Part shown: one piece after another, positions 41,056 through 52,398 of the stretch
How the letters are laid out: every line of letters begins with the position of its first letter
How positions within the stretch are numbered: the stretch's first letter is position 1
From: Rutpela maculata
Lineage: Eukaryota; Arthropoda; Insecta; Coleoptera; Cerambycidae
DNA length: 64,000 nucleotides
Direction of reading: 5' to 3'
Assembly (NCBI GenBank): GCA_936432065.2
Contig: OW386286.2
Coordinates: 20,023,179 to 20,087,178, forward strand
The notes under the pieces: generated by a model
Seen by the model: the letters and a program-made list of their open reading frames with translations, nothing else
The model's database searches: none
What the model was told of the DNA's origin: nothing
Position numbers and translations under genes: made by a program

Positions 41056-41073
41056 ATCACGTCGGGGTCACCA
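41056..41073 (-). other. Primer-binding site for tRNA-Trp
   Basis: On the minus strand, just inside the 5' LTR, the sequence TGGTGACCCCGACGTGAT is complementary to the 3' end of animal tRNA-Trp as I know it (acceptor stem ...GGGGTCA plus CCA). The match is 18 bases. Confidence 0.88.
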
Positions 41074-41077
41074 AATT

Positions 41078-41335
41078 TATAGCGTTATCGCTATAAATAA
41101 AATTAAAATGGAAGTTAATATACGTATATTTGTTATTAATACATGTTCATATTTTATATGATTTTGGTATTTTTTAAGTAGATTGATATTTTATTTTTAT
41201 ATCGAATGTTTTTATTTTTCTTAGCGACTCCATGGAAACTTCTCCATTATGGATCGAGTTTTCCTTTTTGTTTCTTAGCGACTCAATGGAAACTTCTCGC
41301 TTTTGGAAGTGAGTGAGTCGCTATAGTCGCTATAT
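41078..41335 (-). repeat. 5' LTR of the Gypsy/CsRn1-like element
   Basis: The partner of 36322-36579. The target duplication atgt follows at 41336-41339. It carries the regulatory sequences of the element, which are not resolved. Confidence 0.92.
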
Positions 41336-41963
41336 ATGTCATGAAACGTCGAGATTTTAAGTTTGAGCGAAAAAAAAATTTCTGTCTGTCTGTCCGTCTG
41401 TCTGTAACTTTTTTTTGTGCGCACGTTTACTCTGGAACCGTTTGAGATATTGAAATTGGGTACACATATGTACTTTAACAAGATCTAGAACTAGATTATA
41501 TTTTCATCTTGGTCCATCGAAGGGTTGGGGGGTAAACTGGGGTAAATTTGGGATACATAGGTAAATCAAGCAGGTAAGAGTCCATAAAACTGGTATTTAG
41601 TATATACAAGAGAAGCTAAAGTCTCAAAAAAATTTTGACATTAACCACCCCATTACCACCCCCACCCCATTATTAAAGGGGATGAAAAAAAATTTTGATT
41701 TAGTGTGTGTGTACAAGAACTAGAAACCTCAAAATATTTTTTGCTTCATCCACCCCCACTACCACGCCCACCCCCGATCACCACCCCCATCCCACTACCG
41801 ATGTGGGGTATCGTTTTATGGGTTTTTGCGGTAGAGGATTTCAAATATTATATTATTGAAGGTCCATAAACAATTATTTCCACATACAAACTTTTTTCGT
41901 TGTGAGTGACTTGGATAGAAAATCTGAATGTGGAAGTAGTGATTCCTTGGGCAGCGGTTTTTT
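41336..41963 (+). mobile_element. HINE-like repeat, copy b, right piece
   Basis: It continues 36244-36321 beyond the Gypsy insertion: atgtcatgaaacgtcgagat, a (GTCT)n block (41386-41406), the C-rich middle (41641-41800) and the end gcagcggttttttg. It has the structure of the full-length copies 49681-50423 and 59506-60228. Confidence 0.85.
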
Positions 41964-42000
41964 GTATTGATTTGAGGAAATACCCATTAATACAATAAAA

Positions 42001-42511
42001 TTAAATTACAGAGAAGATGTCTAATAAAATAGTAAGTTAACATAAATATACATTTAGGTATGCTATATTATTTTAACATTCATAAAGTACGGTTAAAACA
42101 TAGGAGAAAAAGAAACTACAAACTACTATTTTTTTTCCTGACCAACTTGAAAAATTTTTTTGCATCAACAACAATTTTAGAATAGTGAAACACTTCCAGG
42201 CAAATTTCAACGTTTTCTTGCATTTTTTATTCCAACCAGAACATATAAACACGTCTGTTTGCCCGAACGTTACCACGTTAATTTATGGCTTTTTTATCCG
42301 CTATAATTTGATACTTAAGTTTATTAAAAGCTCGTCCTTGGAAAATCGCCCATTTAACGCTGTAAATTACATATTAATACATTTTATCCCATTCGTAAAT
42401 TGTACAAATGAGAACAATATACTTCAAATACGTACACACAAAATATATGGCAATCACAGCAAATTTAGAAAAATATGGGACGTGGCTTTTAGCTTCAATA
42501 GCCATCAGGTA
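42001..42511 (+). repeat. Unclassified dispersed repeat, copy 2
   Basis: The same-orientation relative of 1-480, slightly longer. No ORF, no visible termini. Confidence 0.75.
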
Positions 42512-44418
42512 GTTTTATTTAGAACGTTACGATAGTACAATATCATAAAGAATTTATTCTTCAATTAACCTTATTTCCGGAGGTATTTCTTTAACAAAGC
42601 TTCCAAGGATGTCACTGAAAAATTGGTTTATTATAAAATTGAATTCTTGTCAAAGATTAATATTGCAATATAGATACCGTGCGTGTAATTTCCCATTAGG
42701 CATGTACATTCACGTAGCGCGAGAGATTTGACAACACCGTCAGCCGTAAATTCGTCCGTCGATGGAACATTCCAGCTCTGTTATTTCATTTCAGCCAGCT
42801 GGCACGCGCGATGTTCTAATTCTTCTCCCCATGCCTAGCCCGCGACTACACACACGGTATTATTGTCTATTATATTATACATTATATAACACAACAAAGG
42901 TGAAAGAAGTAATATTTTGTAATATGTTAATAAAATTTTTCAGTAATATCAGCAATCTTGTTTTCGGCAATGCCTTTAGCGGAGCGGATCTGGTTTTGAA
43001 ATGAAACCAACTTAAAAAAAAAAATGTTTTGTGACAATTCGGTTACACGAGTTCTCTTTTATAATGTTATCAAGTTAGTTCAGCTTAATCACACGGGATG
43101 GGGGAGGAATTCGCATTTAAAATTCGCAAAAACACGTTTTTCCACGATAACTTTGTTATTATTGACTGAGGGTGAATTTTTTTGAGGTAGGTGAAATAGA
43201 TAATAATTGATGGAGCCGGAGGATGGGGGTGGTGGGTCAATTAGGGGAGGGGAGGAGAGGTAGGGAAAGGAAAATCATTCGACCTATAACTTTTTTCCCT
43301 GTCGTGCGATATCCAAAAACCAAAATGGAATTGGTTCGTTATGACTCCTAGTATTTGACTGATCATTATTTTTTATTTTTTTCAAATAAACAAACTAGGG
43401 AGGGGCAAAACCTTTTGTATTTTTTTTTCAAATGTGTTTTTGAGTACGAAGGAAAAGGTTCAGAGGAGAATTTTTTTTACAGGTAAGTGAGGATTTTTTT
43501 ATCTTTAATTTAAAAAAAACATATCGTAATTCAAACAATCTACCCTTTATCACATATTAAACTTATAAATAATTATTTAACACCATCACGTGTCGTCGCG
43601 GCCCATTTCTCTAGTTTTAGGTATCTCTTGGATATATAAAACAATTATTTTTCCGTTTAACTTGCTCTAACTCAAAAACGGCACAATGGATTACTCTCAG
43701 ATTTTTATCATGTTATCACTATATATTTGTTAACAAAATGTGTTAATATGTAGGTCAAATTTTAATAAGTGTAGAAAGCATTATATTTTTTCTAAGGCTA
43801 TGTCAAAAATTTGCATTCTCAAATGTAACATGCGGGAAACTTTTTCAAAATAGATATCAAGTGTATGGAGAGGAAACGAAGATAAAAGATGGACGTAACT
43901 TTTTTATTGAAACTTTTTTCTAGCATTAGCAGTTTTCTAGAAAATTGTGATTGTTGGCCAGGTACTCCAATGCTATTAGATTTTCACGTTCTTTATGATC
44001 TCTTTATCATTAAATAAGTTTTGCATATATTCCCTCTTCAATCTCTAAAAGTGCCACTCTTTCACGGTTGCTAAATTAAAAACTTAAAAAACTAGAGTAA
44101 AAATCTGTTTAACTTTTTATATAATTGTTGCACATTCTTTACTTGTCAGTATAAAAAAAGTAAAAAGGCGCAACTACATCTATAATAACCTGCCTGTGTT
44201 TTAAACTTGCGATCCTTGGATTTCAAGCTAAAATTCTATTACACCACCATACTCTATTTCCGAAAGCGATAATATTACTAATATGTCACTATTTAAAAAT
44301 CATGTCTACGTTTTAATATTATATTGTTATGAAATTTATATTAGTTAAATGTATAAATAAATGATATAAAATAGCATTTAACAAAACTTCTATTCAATTA
44401 CAAATCTAAAAAATCAGA
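42512..44418. other. AT-rich stretch without a recognised gene
   Basis: No coding block longer than chance. There is a G-rich run at 43214-43260 and homopolymer T and A runs. Nothing recognisable as an RNA gene. Confidence 0.5.
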
Positions 44419-44800
44419 AATAGTAACGATCAAAGAAATTTTGAAAATTTTTATTATTCAGATAGGCTTAGAATGTCATGAAACGCCGAGATTTTAAGTT
44501 TGAGCGAAACACATTTCTGTCTGTCTAATTTCTTTTGGAACCGTTTAAGGTATTGGCTCGAAATTTGGTGCACGTATGTACTTTAACGGGATCTGGAACT
44601 AGAATATATTTTCAACTTACGTTGAAGGATTGGGGGGGTAAATTGGGGTAAATGGGGGGTAAATAGGTAAATTAAGCAGGTAAGAGTCCATAAAATTGGC
44701 ATTTAGTACATACAAGAGAAGCTAAGGTCTCAAAAAATTTTTTGGCATTGTTGGCAAATCTGGATGTGGAAGTAGTGATTCCTTGGGCAGCGGTTTTTTT
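44419..44800 (+). mobile_element. HINE-like repeat, copy c (5'-truncated and internally deleted)
   Basis: It starts within the tagtaacga word, lacks the left hairpin, has a shortened ctgtctgtc block and ends gcagcggtttttttg. It lacks the C-rich middle. Confidence 0.75.
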
Positions 44801-45968
44801 GCAGGACACGTAATATAATAATCAATTATTATACTGAGCAAAGTATATTATAATAAATAGGGCAAATTACACATCCAATTAGTAACTACATAGAACTCTA
44901 ATAACAGTTTTTAAATCAACGGCATTCCAAATATGCCCTACATTTTCTTTGGGGATGGATCAATACTACATTCCTACAATGCGTACTACAGCACTATATT
45001 GCACGCACACTTTTAAGGAATGTTCACACAATAAACATAATTTTCCATTATAACCGGTACAAGCAGCTTTAAATTAAATAGAAACGTGGAGCATTTTTTC
45101 ATTGGGAATAACTCCATTTCTTGAGCTATTAATTAAGGATCCACAATCCTAAGAAAATTCCGAGATAGTTATGACCTAAGGACAGGACCTAAGGATTTTT
45201 GACATAGATACTCTCAGTCACTAGCTAATTAATTGAAAATATAAAGTTATGAGTTTTAAAGAATTCTAGGACCTAACCGAGCTAGAGGTTTTCATAACTT
45301 TACTCATTTTCTTCTAAATGTGACTTATTCCCGTTTGAAAAATGTTTAACATTCTAACTAATTAAAAGTTTTTGTTTTATTTATTATTTTTTAAATATGC
45401 GAGATGCGAAAATTTATATATTTATGCAGAAAACATAAGTGAATTTTACGTTGCGATAAATGTTCAACGAGAAAAGTTGCAACATATAATATTAATATAT
45501 TTAAGATGCCATTATGGATTTTAAATTAAAATATGATATTTGGCCAATTTATTAGAAATTCCATATAATAGTTCAGTTTTATTGAACTAATAGCGTAAAT
45601 AGTCATTATTGTATTTTATACTTCCAGATGTAATTTACTCTCTGCGTTAAGTACTCAGATATTTCGACTGACAAGCAAGTGCCACTAGCTCACTGCCACA
45701 TTGTAAACCATTTCTAAGGTTTGCGGTTCAGTACTCTGACTCATTGGCATTTTTTTTTCTAAAAAACTAGTCTATTAGGCACAATCGGGTAAAAAATCGA
45801 AGAAACACCGAATTTTTACTTAGGAAAATATATTTTGGTCCAGGATATGAGAGTGAAAGTATATGGTGGTCATAGAAAAATGAATCACATACTTTTTAAA
45901 AAGTACGCCAAAAAAGTACTTCAAAATATTTTCAACTTTAATTCCTCCGCCGAAGACATTAACCATAG
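44801..45968. other. AT-rich stretch without a recognised gene
   Basis: No gene or repeat boundary recognised. It ends at the target duplication aggtacag (45969-45976) of the hAT element. Confidence 0.5.
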
Positions 45969-45976
45969 AGGTACAG

Positions 45977-47956
45977 TAGGGTGGCCCATCTTTTTCGAAA
46001 TCGAAATTTTTTATTTCTCACCTCTGCAAATGGTTCCATTTGAAGAAAAAACAGTCCCCTCAAAATATTATTGAGGCAAATTGAAGGCAAGGGGTGCCGC
46101 AGAATGCATTATTATGCAATAATAAAAGTAAATGGAATTATTTACATTCTTTGGTTGATGCATTGTTTTTTTTTTAATCAGCAACATTTATCTTTAGAAT
46201 GACTAATCAAGTCATACAAATATCAAAGACATTATCTGTTGTGACTATGACATGTGTCATATTACTGTAAATTCGTAGTATAAGAAAACTAGACTAGAAG
46301 TTTTTGAAATAAAACTCTCGTTTTATCTTAGTGTATTTTATTATGAAACGTTTTTTTCATACATAGTACCAAATATTATCCTAAATCTACAAGACATAGT
46401 AATAAAAACAATATTTTTTGCACTAGGCCAAAGCATGCGACAGGGTTTCTTTTTTTACATTTGGAAACTGTGATTTATAATCATTTACAACTTGGAGTAA
46501 AAACTGTTTTTGGTCTTCATTTTTTGTTAAAATGTCATTATAGTCAGTAATAAGTTTGATTCCTCTCTCAGCGGCATCATTTACAACTTTAATTTTGTTT
46601 ACAATATTGAAACATCGGGTATAACTTTCATTTTCCCTCCATGTTGTTGGATCATTTTCCAAAAATTCCATAGACAAACCTAATTTTTGAAAAAACTGTT
46701 TAGTGTTCTCGCATATGAAGTCCTGAATTTCTTGTTTTCAACGTCAGTAATGTTACTAATCATAAGTCGTTTAATACCCTCTTGATTTGGTGCTTTCCTA
46801 TTCAAAGCTTTAACCATTTCTCTTTTAGTGGTAACTGAAATATCGTCATCAAAGAAAGATAAGCCAACATTTACTGAATTAAGGTACCACAAATGGTTCA
46901 CTATTTTCCTACTTGCGGCTTGAGATATTTCTTTGTCAATATTTTGATAATTAATGAGTTCTTTACAAAAGTCTAAGTCATGAAGCGGTGCTTTACTAGC
47001 AAATGACGCTGTAAACCAGGCCTTTACATAAACCTTTACAATAAAGAGACATATATCTTCAATACCTATTTTTTCTTTTTTAGTTAGTTGGAACTGATCT
47101 TGGAAAAAAAATATTTTTAGACAGTAAATGGCTTTGGCCATCCAACGTGCATGATGAAATGCCCCTGGTTGATAGAATGTCGTGTGAGTGGGCTCTTCTT
47201 CAACAAAAAGTTTAGAAAGCATTAAAAATTCTTTATAATCATCACGAGGCTGTTGCAAAGTTAAAGCTGCATTTAGAAACTTTACAATTTCGGCTTTAAC
47301 TGGTTGTAAAATGTGTTTAATTTTTGATACCTGAAATCCAGTTTTTAGTTTATTTTGATCTATTTTAGGCCAAAATTCCTTAAAACGTTTAAATAGTGGC
47401 ACATTTGGACCAGATGAGGAAGGCATTTTTGTGTCAAACACACTTCTCAAAACCACTTCAAAAATATGATGTCTACAAGGAAAATATAGAATATCTCTTT
47501 CTAATTTTTGTTGCAATAGTGTGGCTGCCCCATTTATATAACCCATATTTGATGCTGTTGTATCACAACACAAAGCTATTACCTTTTCGTCCAAATTCCA
47601 TTCACAAAGCACATCATAAACTGCTTCAGTCTGTTCTCTTCCAGTTGAATTGGGCAAAGCTGGTACTCCAAGTAGTTGTTCAATATCTCCACTAGTAACT
47701 AAGATAGCAAGTCTATCGATATTTCCCATTCCAGTGAAAGAAGAGGTAGATATTTGTATTTTAAGTAAAATTTAAGTGTATTACCGTAATAAAATCTTAT
47801 CTACAAATTTCTACCTGAATGCGGCACGGGTTACCGTTCACCGAATTATCTGAAACTTTGACATAAATTATTCCTAGTATAATAGTATATTTTCGTGGGG
47901 TGAGACTTAAAAAATACGCAAAAAAAATTCACCCCCTATAGAGATGGGCCACCCTA
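45977..47956 (-). mobile_element. hAT-type DNA transposon with perfect 8-bp target duplication
   Basis: A 1980-bp element with inverted termini: left tagggtggcccatct and right (complement) tagggtggcccatctct. The 8-bp target duplication aggtacag is perfect on both sides (45969-45976 and 47957-47964). It carries a minus-strand transposase remnant missing its N-terminal part, so it is 5'-deleted and not autonomous. A perfect duplication implies moderate or recent insertion. Confidence 0.85.
46423..47765 (-). pseudogene. hAT-like transposase, C-terminal two thirds, single frameshift
   Basis: From about 47765 downward the frames give a partial start (GNIDRLAILVTSGDIEQLLG), then LDEKVIALCCDTTASNMGYI with the D of an RNase-H-fold strand, ILYFPCRHHIFEVVL with the C..H pair, and later TFYQPGAFHHARWMAKAIYC. 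The 350-residue frame stops at 46680. A one-base change in the T-run near 46695 puts the rest (46677-46423) in another frame, containing NDAAERGIKLITDYNDILTK, the usual hAT C-terminal signature. The N-terminal part, including any BED finger, is absent. Confidence 0.78.
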
Positions 47957-47964
47957 AGGTACAG

Positions 47965-48996
47965 TCATTATATACCCTGTTCTAAAGACTGACAATAAAA
48001 TTTTAACAAGGCAAGCCATCTAAAAAGCGAAACCGATGAATTTGGCAAAAGTGGCAAAAAATCAATGAAAATGGACAAGGCCGGTTTCTTGCATAAAACA
48101 AGTTTGGATTCGCCCAGCGACTCGTAATTTGGTCGAGTGCGTTGGGTGGTCAATACAAAGCGATGCGATGGTAGGAAAGCCAATTGCAGGGCTTTCCATA
48201 TACTAAAGTTTACTAAAGTTTATAGTGGAATCCGAACCAGTTCTTGCGGATAATTTAGTATGAAAAGTTTCTTTTCGCTATCTGCTTGCCTATCGAATGG
48301 TCCATGTCACAGAGACGTAAAAGAAAATTGAGAAAACTAAGGCGTTCGCAGGTCCGATTTTTGTGTGTTTCATGATATTTCTATAACGGCACATTTTGCC
48401 CAACTGTTTTTACTTGAAAGCGACAGTCTCCAAATAAAATGATTTAATAAACAATATACTTCGCCCTGTAACAGTTGACGAGGTGCACTTTGAACGTCAC
48501 AACCTTGACGATAAAGCAACTATTTGCCGCACATTGCGCAATAGTTAAGAAATATTTTTGTCATGGTTCAGGGTATCAATATACGTGGAGATATTTTAGT
48601 ACATGGCGATAAATTTATATTAACAACTAATAGTACAGTAATTTGGTGATCTCACTTCGGACTAATCTTATAGAAGTTTGAAATTCAAATATTTTTGGAT
48701 AATTTGATTCAAAATGGGTAAAATATGAACCATTAAAAAGGAATAAGGGTGAGTTACACCCCAACTCGGTTTCGAAAAAAAAAGTTACTATTGGAACGTG
48801 TAGATCGTCGATTTTTACTTAAAAAAAAACACCTATAACCTTATTTTTGCCCTAATACCCACTGAGTTACAGAGAGTTGAAAAAATTGATTTTTAAGCAG
48901 AAAACACTGATTTTTCAAGGGTTTTAAGCAAATTACTTAAAGAGGATCACATTTTCGAAAAAGTTTGTCATAACAAAAAAGTTGGCGTATGAAATA
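47965..48996. other. Stretch without a recognised gene
   Basis: No coding block, repeat boundary or RNA gene recognised. Very A/T-rich in the last 300 bases. Confidence 0.45.
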
Positions 48997-49500
48997 GTGG
49001 GGGTGGATGAAGTAAAAAAATATTTTGAGGTTTCTGGTTCTTGTACATACACTAAATTACATTTTGATCCATCCCCTTTAATAAGGGGGTGGGAGTGGTA
49101 ATGGGGGTGGCTAATGCCAAAAATTTTTTTGAGACCCTAGCTTCTCTTGTATATACTAAATACCAATTTTATCGACTCTTACCTGCTTGATTTACCCATT
49201 TACCCTAAATTTACCTCAATTTACCCCCCAACCCTTCGTCAGAACAACATGAAAATATAATCTAGTTCCAGATCTCGTTAAATTACATACGTGTACCAAA
49301 TTTCAAGTCAATATCTTAAACGGTTCCAGAGTAAACGTGCGCACAAAAAAAGTTACAGACCGACAGACAGGCAGACAGAATTTTTTTTTTCGCTCAAACT
49401 TAAAATCTCGACGTTTCATGACATTTTAAGCCTGTATGAACAATAAAAATTAAAAAAAAAATTTTTTGTCGTTACTATACTTCCACTAGATGTGGAAGTA
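48997..49500 (-). mobile_element. HINE-like repeat, copy d (3'-truncated)
   Basis: In minus orientation it starts at 49500 with acttccacatctagtggaag and runs to about 48997 in the C-rich block; the 3' end with gcagcgg is absent. It faces copy e across about 180 bp of unique sequence (head to head). Confidence 0.8.
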
Positions 49501-49680
49501 AAACTGATAACCGTGCATTGTTTTGACCTACCTGATCTTAAAGAGGAACAAAAGACCGTCAAAATGCTTTTTTGATGATTTTTAGTATTAATTGGAAAGG
49601 AGATATGACCGAAATAAGGAGCGCGCCTCGTTTTGGCAAATTACGGTATTGCTCGTTTGACGGTAAAATCTCACAATATT

Positions 49681-50423
49681 ACTTCCACGTCCAGTGGAAG
49701 TATAGTAACGACAAAAAAATTTTAAAAAATTTTTATTGTCCAAATAGGCTTAAAATGTCATGAAACGTCGAGATTTTAAGTTTGAGCGAAAAAAAATTTC
49801 TGTCTGTCGGTCTGTCTGTCGGTCTGTCTGTCGGTCTGTCTGTCTGTCTGTCGGTCTGTCTGTCTGTAACTTTTTTGTGCGCACGTTTACTCTGGAACCG
49901 TTTAAGATATTGACTTGAAATTTGGTACACATATGTACTTTAACGAGATCTAGAACTAGATTATATTTTCACCTTTTTCCGTCGAAGGGTTGGGGTGTAA
50001 ATTGGGGTAAATTTGGGGTAAATGGGTAAATCAAGCAGGTAAGAGTTCACGAAATTGTATTTAGTATATACAAGAGAAGCTAAGGTCTTAAAAAAAAATT
50101 GGCATTAGCCACCCCCATTACCACCCCCACCCCCTTATTAAAGGGGATGAAAAAAAATTGTGATTTAGTGAATGTACAGGAACCAGAAACCTCAAAATAT
50201 TTTTTTACTTCGTCCACCCCCCACTACCACCCCCCTATCACCACCCCCACCCCACTACCGATGTGGGGTATCGTTTTATAGGATTTTGGGGTAGAAGATT
50301 TCAAATATTATATTATTAAAGTTCCATAAACAATTATTTTCACATACAAAGTTTTTTCGTTGTGAGTGACTTGGATAGAGAATCTGGATGTGGAAGTAGT
50401 GATTCCTTGGGCAGCGGTTTTTT
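49681..50423 (+). mobile_element. HINE-like repeat, copy e (full length)
   Basis: A 743-bp copy with all parts. It begins with a left hairpin (acttccac...gtggaagt). A (GTCT/GTCG)n array lies at 49802-49867, and C-rich blocks at 50109-50135 and 50210-50260. The 3' subterminal segment ggatgtggaagt is inverted relative to the left end, and the tail is ggaagtagtgattccttggg, cagcgg and a T-run. That layout (asymmetric subterminal inverted repeats, internal GTCT-type microsatellite, short 3' stem-loop, T-rich end, no target duplication) is the one described for HINE/DINE-1-type Helentron derivatives. Confidence 0.78.
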
Positions 50424-50604
50424 CAATTGTAAAGGAATAATAAGTCTCTATCTAGTTAATAAAATTGGAAAATATTATTTATTGTTTTATTAATTTGTTA
50501 CACCTTAACACAAAAACCCGATCCAAATTCGTAATCAGCAATTTCAAAATCATAAATAATGTTAGTTTCGTTAATAAATTCCCAGTACTTCCTTTATACT
50601 TATT

Positions 50605-50820
50605 ACTTCCACATCCAGTGGGAGTTAGTAACGACAAAAAAATTTTTTAAAATTTTAATTGTTCAAATAGACTTAGAATGTCACGAAACGTCGATATTTT
50701 AAGTTTGAGCGAAAAAAAATTTCTGTCTGTCGGTCTGTCTGTAAGTTTTTTTTGTGCGCACGTTTACTCTGGAACTGTTTAAGATATTGACTTGAAATTT
50801 GGTACACGTATGTATTTTAG
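50605..50820 (+). mobile_element. HINE-like repeat, copy f (3'-truncated)
   Basis: The left third of the repeat, from acttccacatccagtgggag to gtacacgtatgtatttta. It stops exactly where a foldback palindrome (50822-51228) begins, and it does not resume after it. Confidence 0.8.
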
Positions 50821-50821
50821 G

Positions 50822-51228
50822 CTCTTCAACGGCCCAATAAATCAAAATTCTACAAGATATAAAAAATAAAGACCATTATTTTTTCTATCGATTGATATAT
50901 TATTTGTACATGTTATTTGTTTATATAAAGCCGTCAGTGGCGTACAAAGAGAAAGATGCACATGTGCATAATGAGTTTATTTAAAATAATACTGCGAAAA
51001 TATTGATTGTACCTGTTCAAAATTATTACATTATTATTGTTTTTAACAACAATAATAAATTATTTTAAATAAATTCATTATGCACATGTGCATCTTTCTC
51101 TTTATATGCCACTGACAGCTTTATATAAACAAATAACATATACAAATAATATACCAATCGATAGAAAAAATAATGGTCTTTATTTATTATATCTTGTAGA
51201 ATTTTGATTTATTGGGCCGTTTTAGAGG
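50822..51228. repeat. Foldback element, about 165-bp arms
   Basis: The left arm starts ctcttcaacggcccaataaa and the right arm is its near-identical inverse (attgggccgttttagag). The arms share aaagaccattattttttcta and gagaaagatgcacatgtgca. The loop is short and AT-rich. Arm identity is high. Confidence 0.85.
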
Positions 51229-51396
51229 TATAGCCAAACATGTGTCGTTGTTGGAAGGCTCCTCACCCTTTTTTTTTGCTGTGGGGCCTTAAAAAAAAGA
51301 AAATAGCAAAAAGCAAATGGAGGGTCTTATGCAAAATTTTATACTCTATCGAATGGCGAATAGCTCCTACCGTTTTTGAGAAAAAAAAAATATATA
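51229..51396. other. Flank of a large foldback element
   Basis: No gene recognised. Confidence 0.4.
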
Positions 51397-51833
51397 CAGC
51401 GTGTCGCACTTTTCATGGAGCCACCCTCATATCTCGCTCATCTGATATCCGAATATTTTGAAATTTCGGTGGTGAATGTAAACCTATAAAATGAGTCTTT
51501 AGAGGTAATCACATTTGATTTTAGTCAGAGGCGTTCGATTCTACAATGGAAAAAGGGGGTCGATTCTCGAAAAAAATATATTAGCGATTTTTTCAGTAAA
51601 AAACTAGTGAGATATTCTTAATCAGCACCTTTAGAAACCCCTTTGTACAAGATTACATCATAGTGGGTTCAAAAGTGTTTGAGATAGGGGCCGTCAAAAA
51701 AACAATTTTTTCAACTAAAAATAATTTTTACCTGTAAAACGGATTCTCAAATGAAAAAATGTATTCTTAATTTTTTGTTCAGAATAATGTATTGTGCTAG
51801 TCTGAATTGATTTTACAATAAAATAATTATTTA

Positions 51834-52398
51834 TTTAATAAGGCAAGAATTCTAATTCGTATTCATGCTTAACATTTTTATAATGAATAATCTTCAAAAA
51901 AGACCTAAGTAAGCCATGAAATCAAAAGTTATTGCGAGTATCAATTGGTTTTATTTATTTATTTATTCATTTTAGTTTCATTTATTTTATTTTGTAATTT
52001 TTGCTTTATTTAAATAAATAATTTGAGTTTTGTGCTTTGCGAAGAGCGGATGTGTATGATAGCCGTAATTTGAGAGCTCCGACCCATTCAAGTGGTTACA
52101 TAAAGTCAAGTGGACAAGTAGAGTGAAAAAGAATGTATCAATAAAGTGAAGTTTTAAGTGTTAAAACGTAAATAAATATAAAATATATGAGGGAACTGAA
52201 TACTTCATGATAACGTGTCATTAGTTGTGCTCAAATAAACTGTTTATAGTTGATTTAAATTTACAAAGAAAATAAACAGAATATAAGGACCATTCTTGTG
52301 CATTCTTGTGCTGATAAAATAACAGAAAATATCCCACCCTGCCTCTTGCTAATAATACAACGAAACGTGTATTATAGTTCTGGTACTTAAATAAAATT
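51834..52398 (+). other. 5' region of LINE no. 3
   Basis: The stretch upstream of ORF1. Non-LTR elements normally carry an internal promoter here, but I recognise no specific signal. Confidence 0.4.

Larger units (their letters stand above)
36322..41335 (-). mobile_element. Gypsy-type LTR retrotransposon, CsRn1-like clade
   Basis: A complete element of about 5 kb in minus orientation: two 258-bp LTRs, a tRNA-Trp primer site, gag, pol (protease, RT, RNase H, integrase), a polypurine tract and a 4-bp target duplication ATGT. The domain order is Gypsy. The gag CHCC knuckle and the tRNA-Trp primer together are the hallmarks reported for the CsRn1 clade. The LTRs differ by essentially one base, so the insertion is recent. 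No envelope gene. The frame is interrupted by TGA between gag and pol and by TAA between RNase H and integrase. Confidence 0.92.

Noticed and set aside
42762..43004. 80-residue frame starting MEHSSSVISF
   Set aside because: No domain, no repeat match, no neighbouring exon signals; cannot be distinguished from chance.
47968..48183. 71-residue minus-strand frame
   Set aside because: It lies just beyond the hAT duplication and shows no motif; likely chance.
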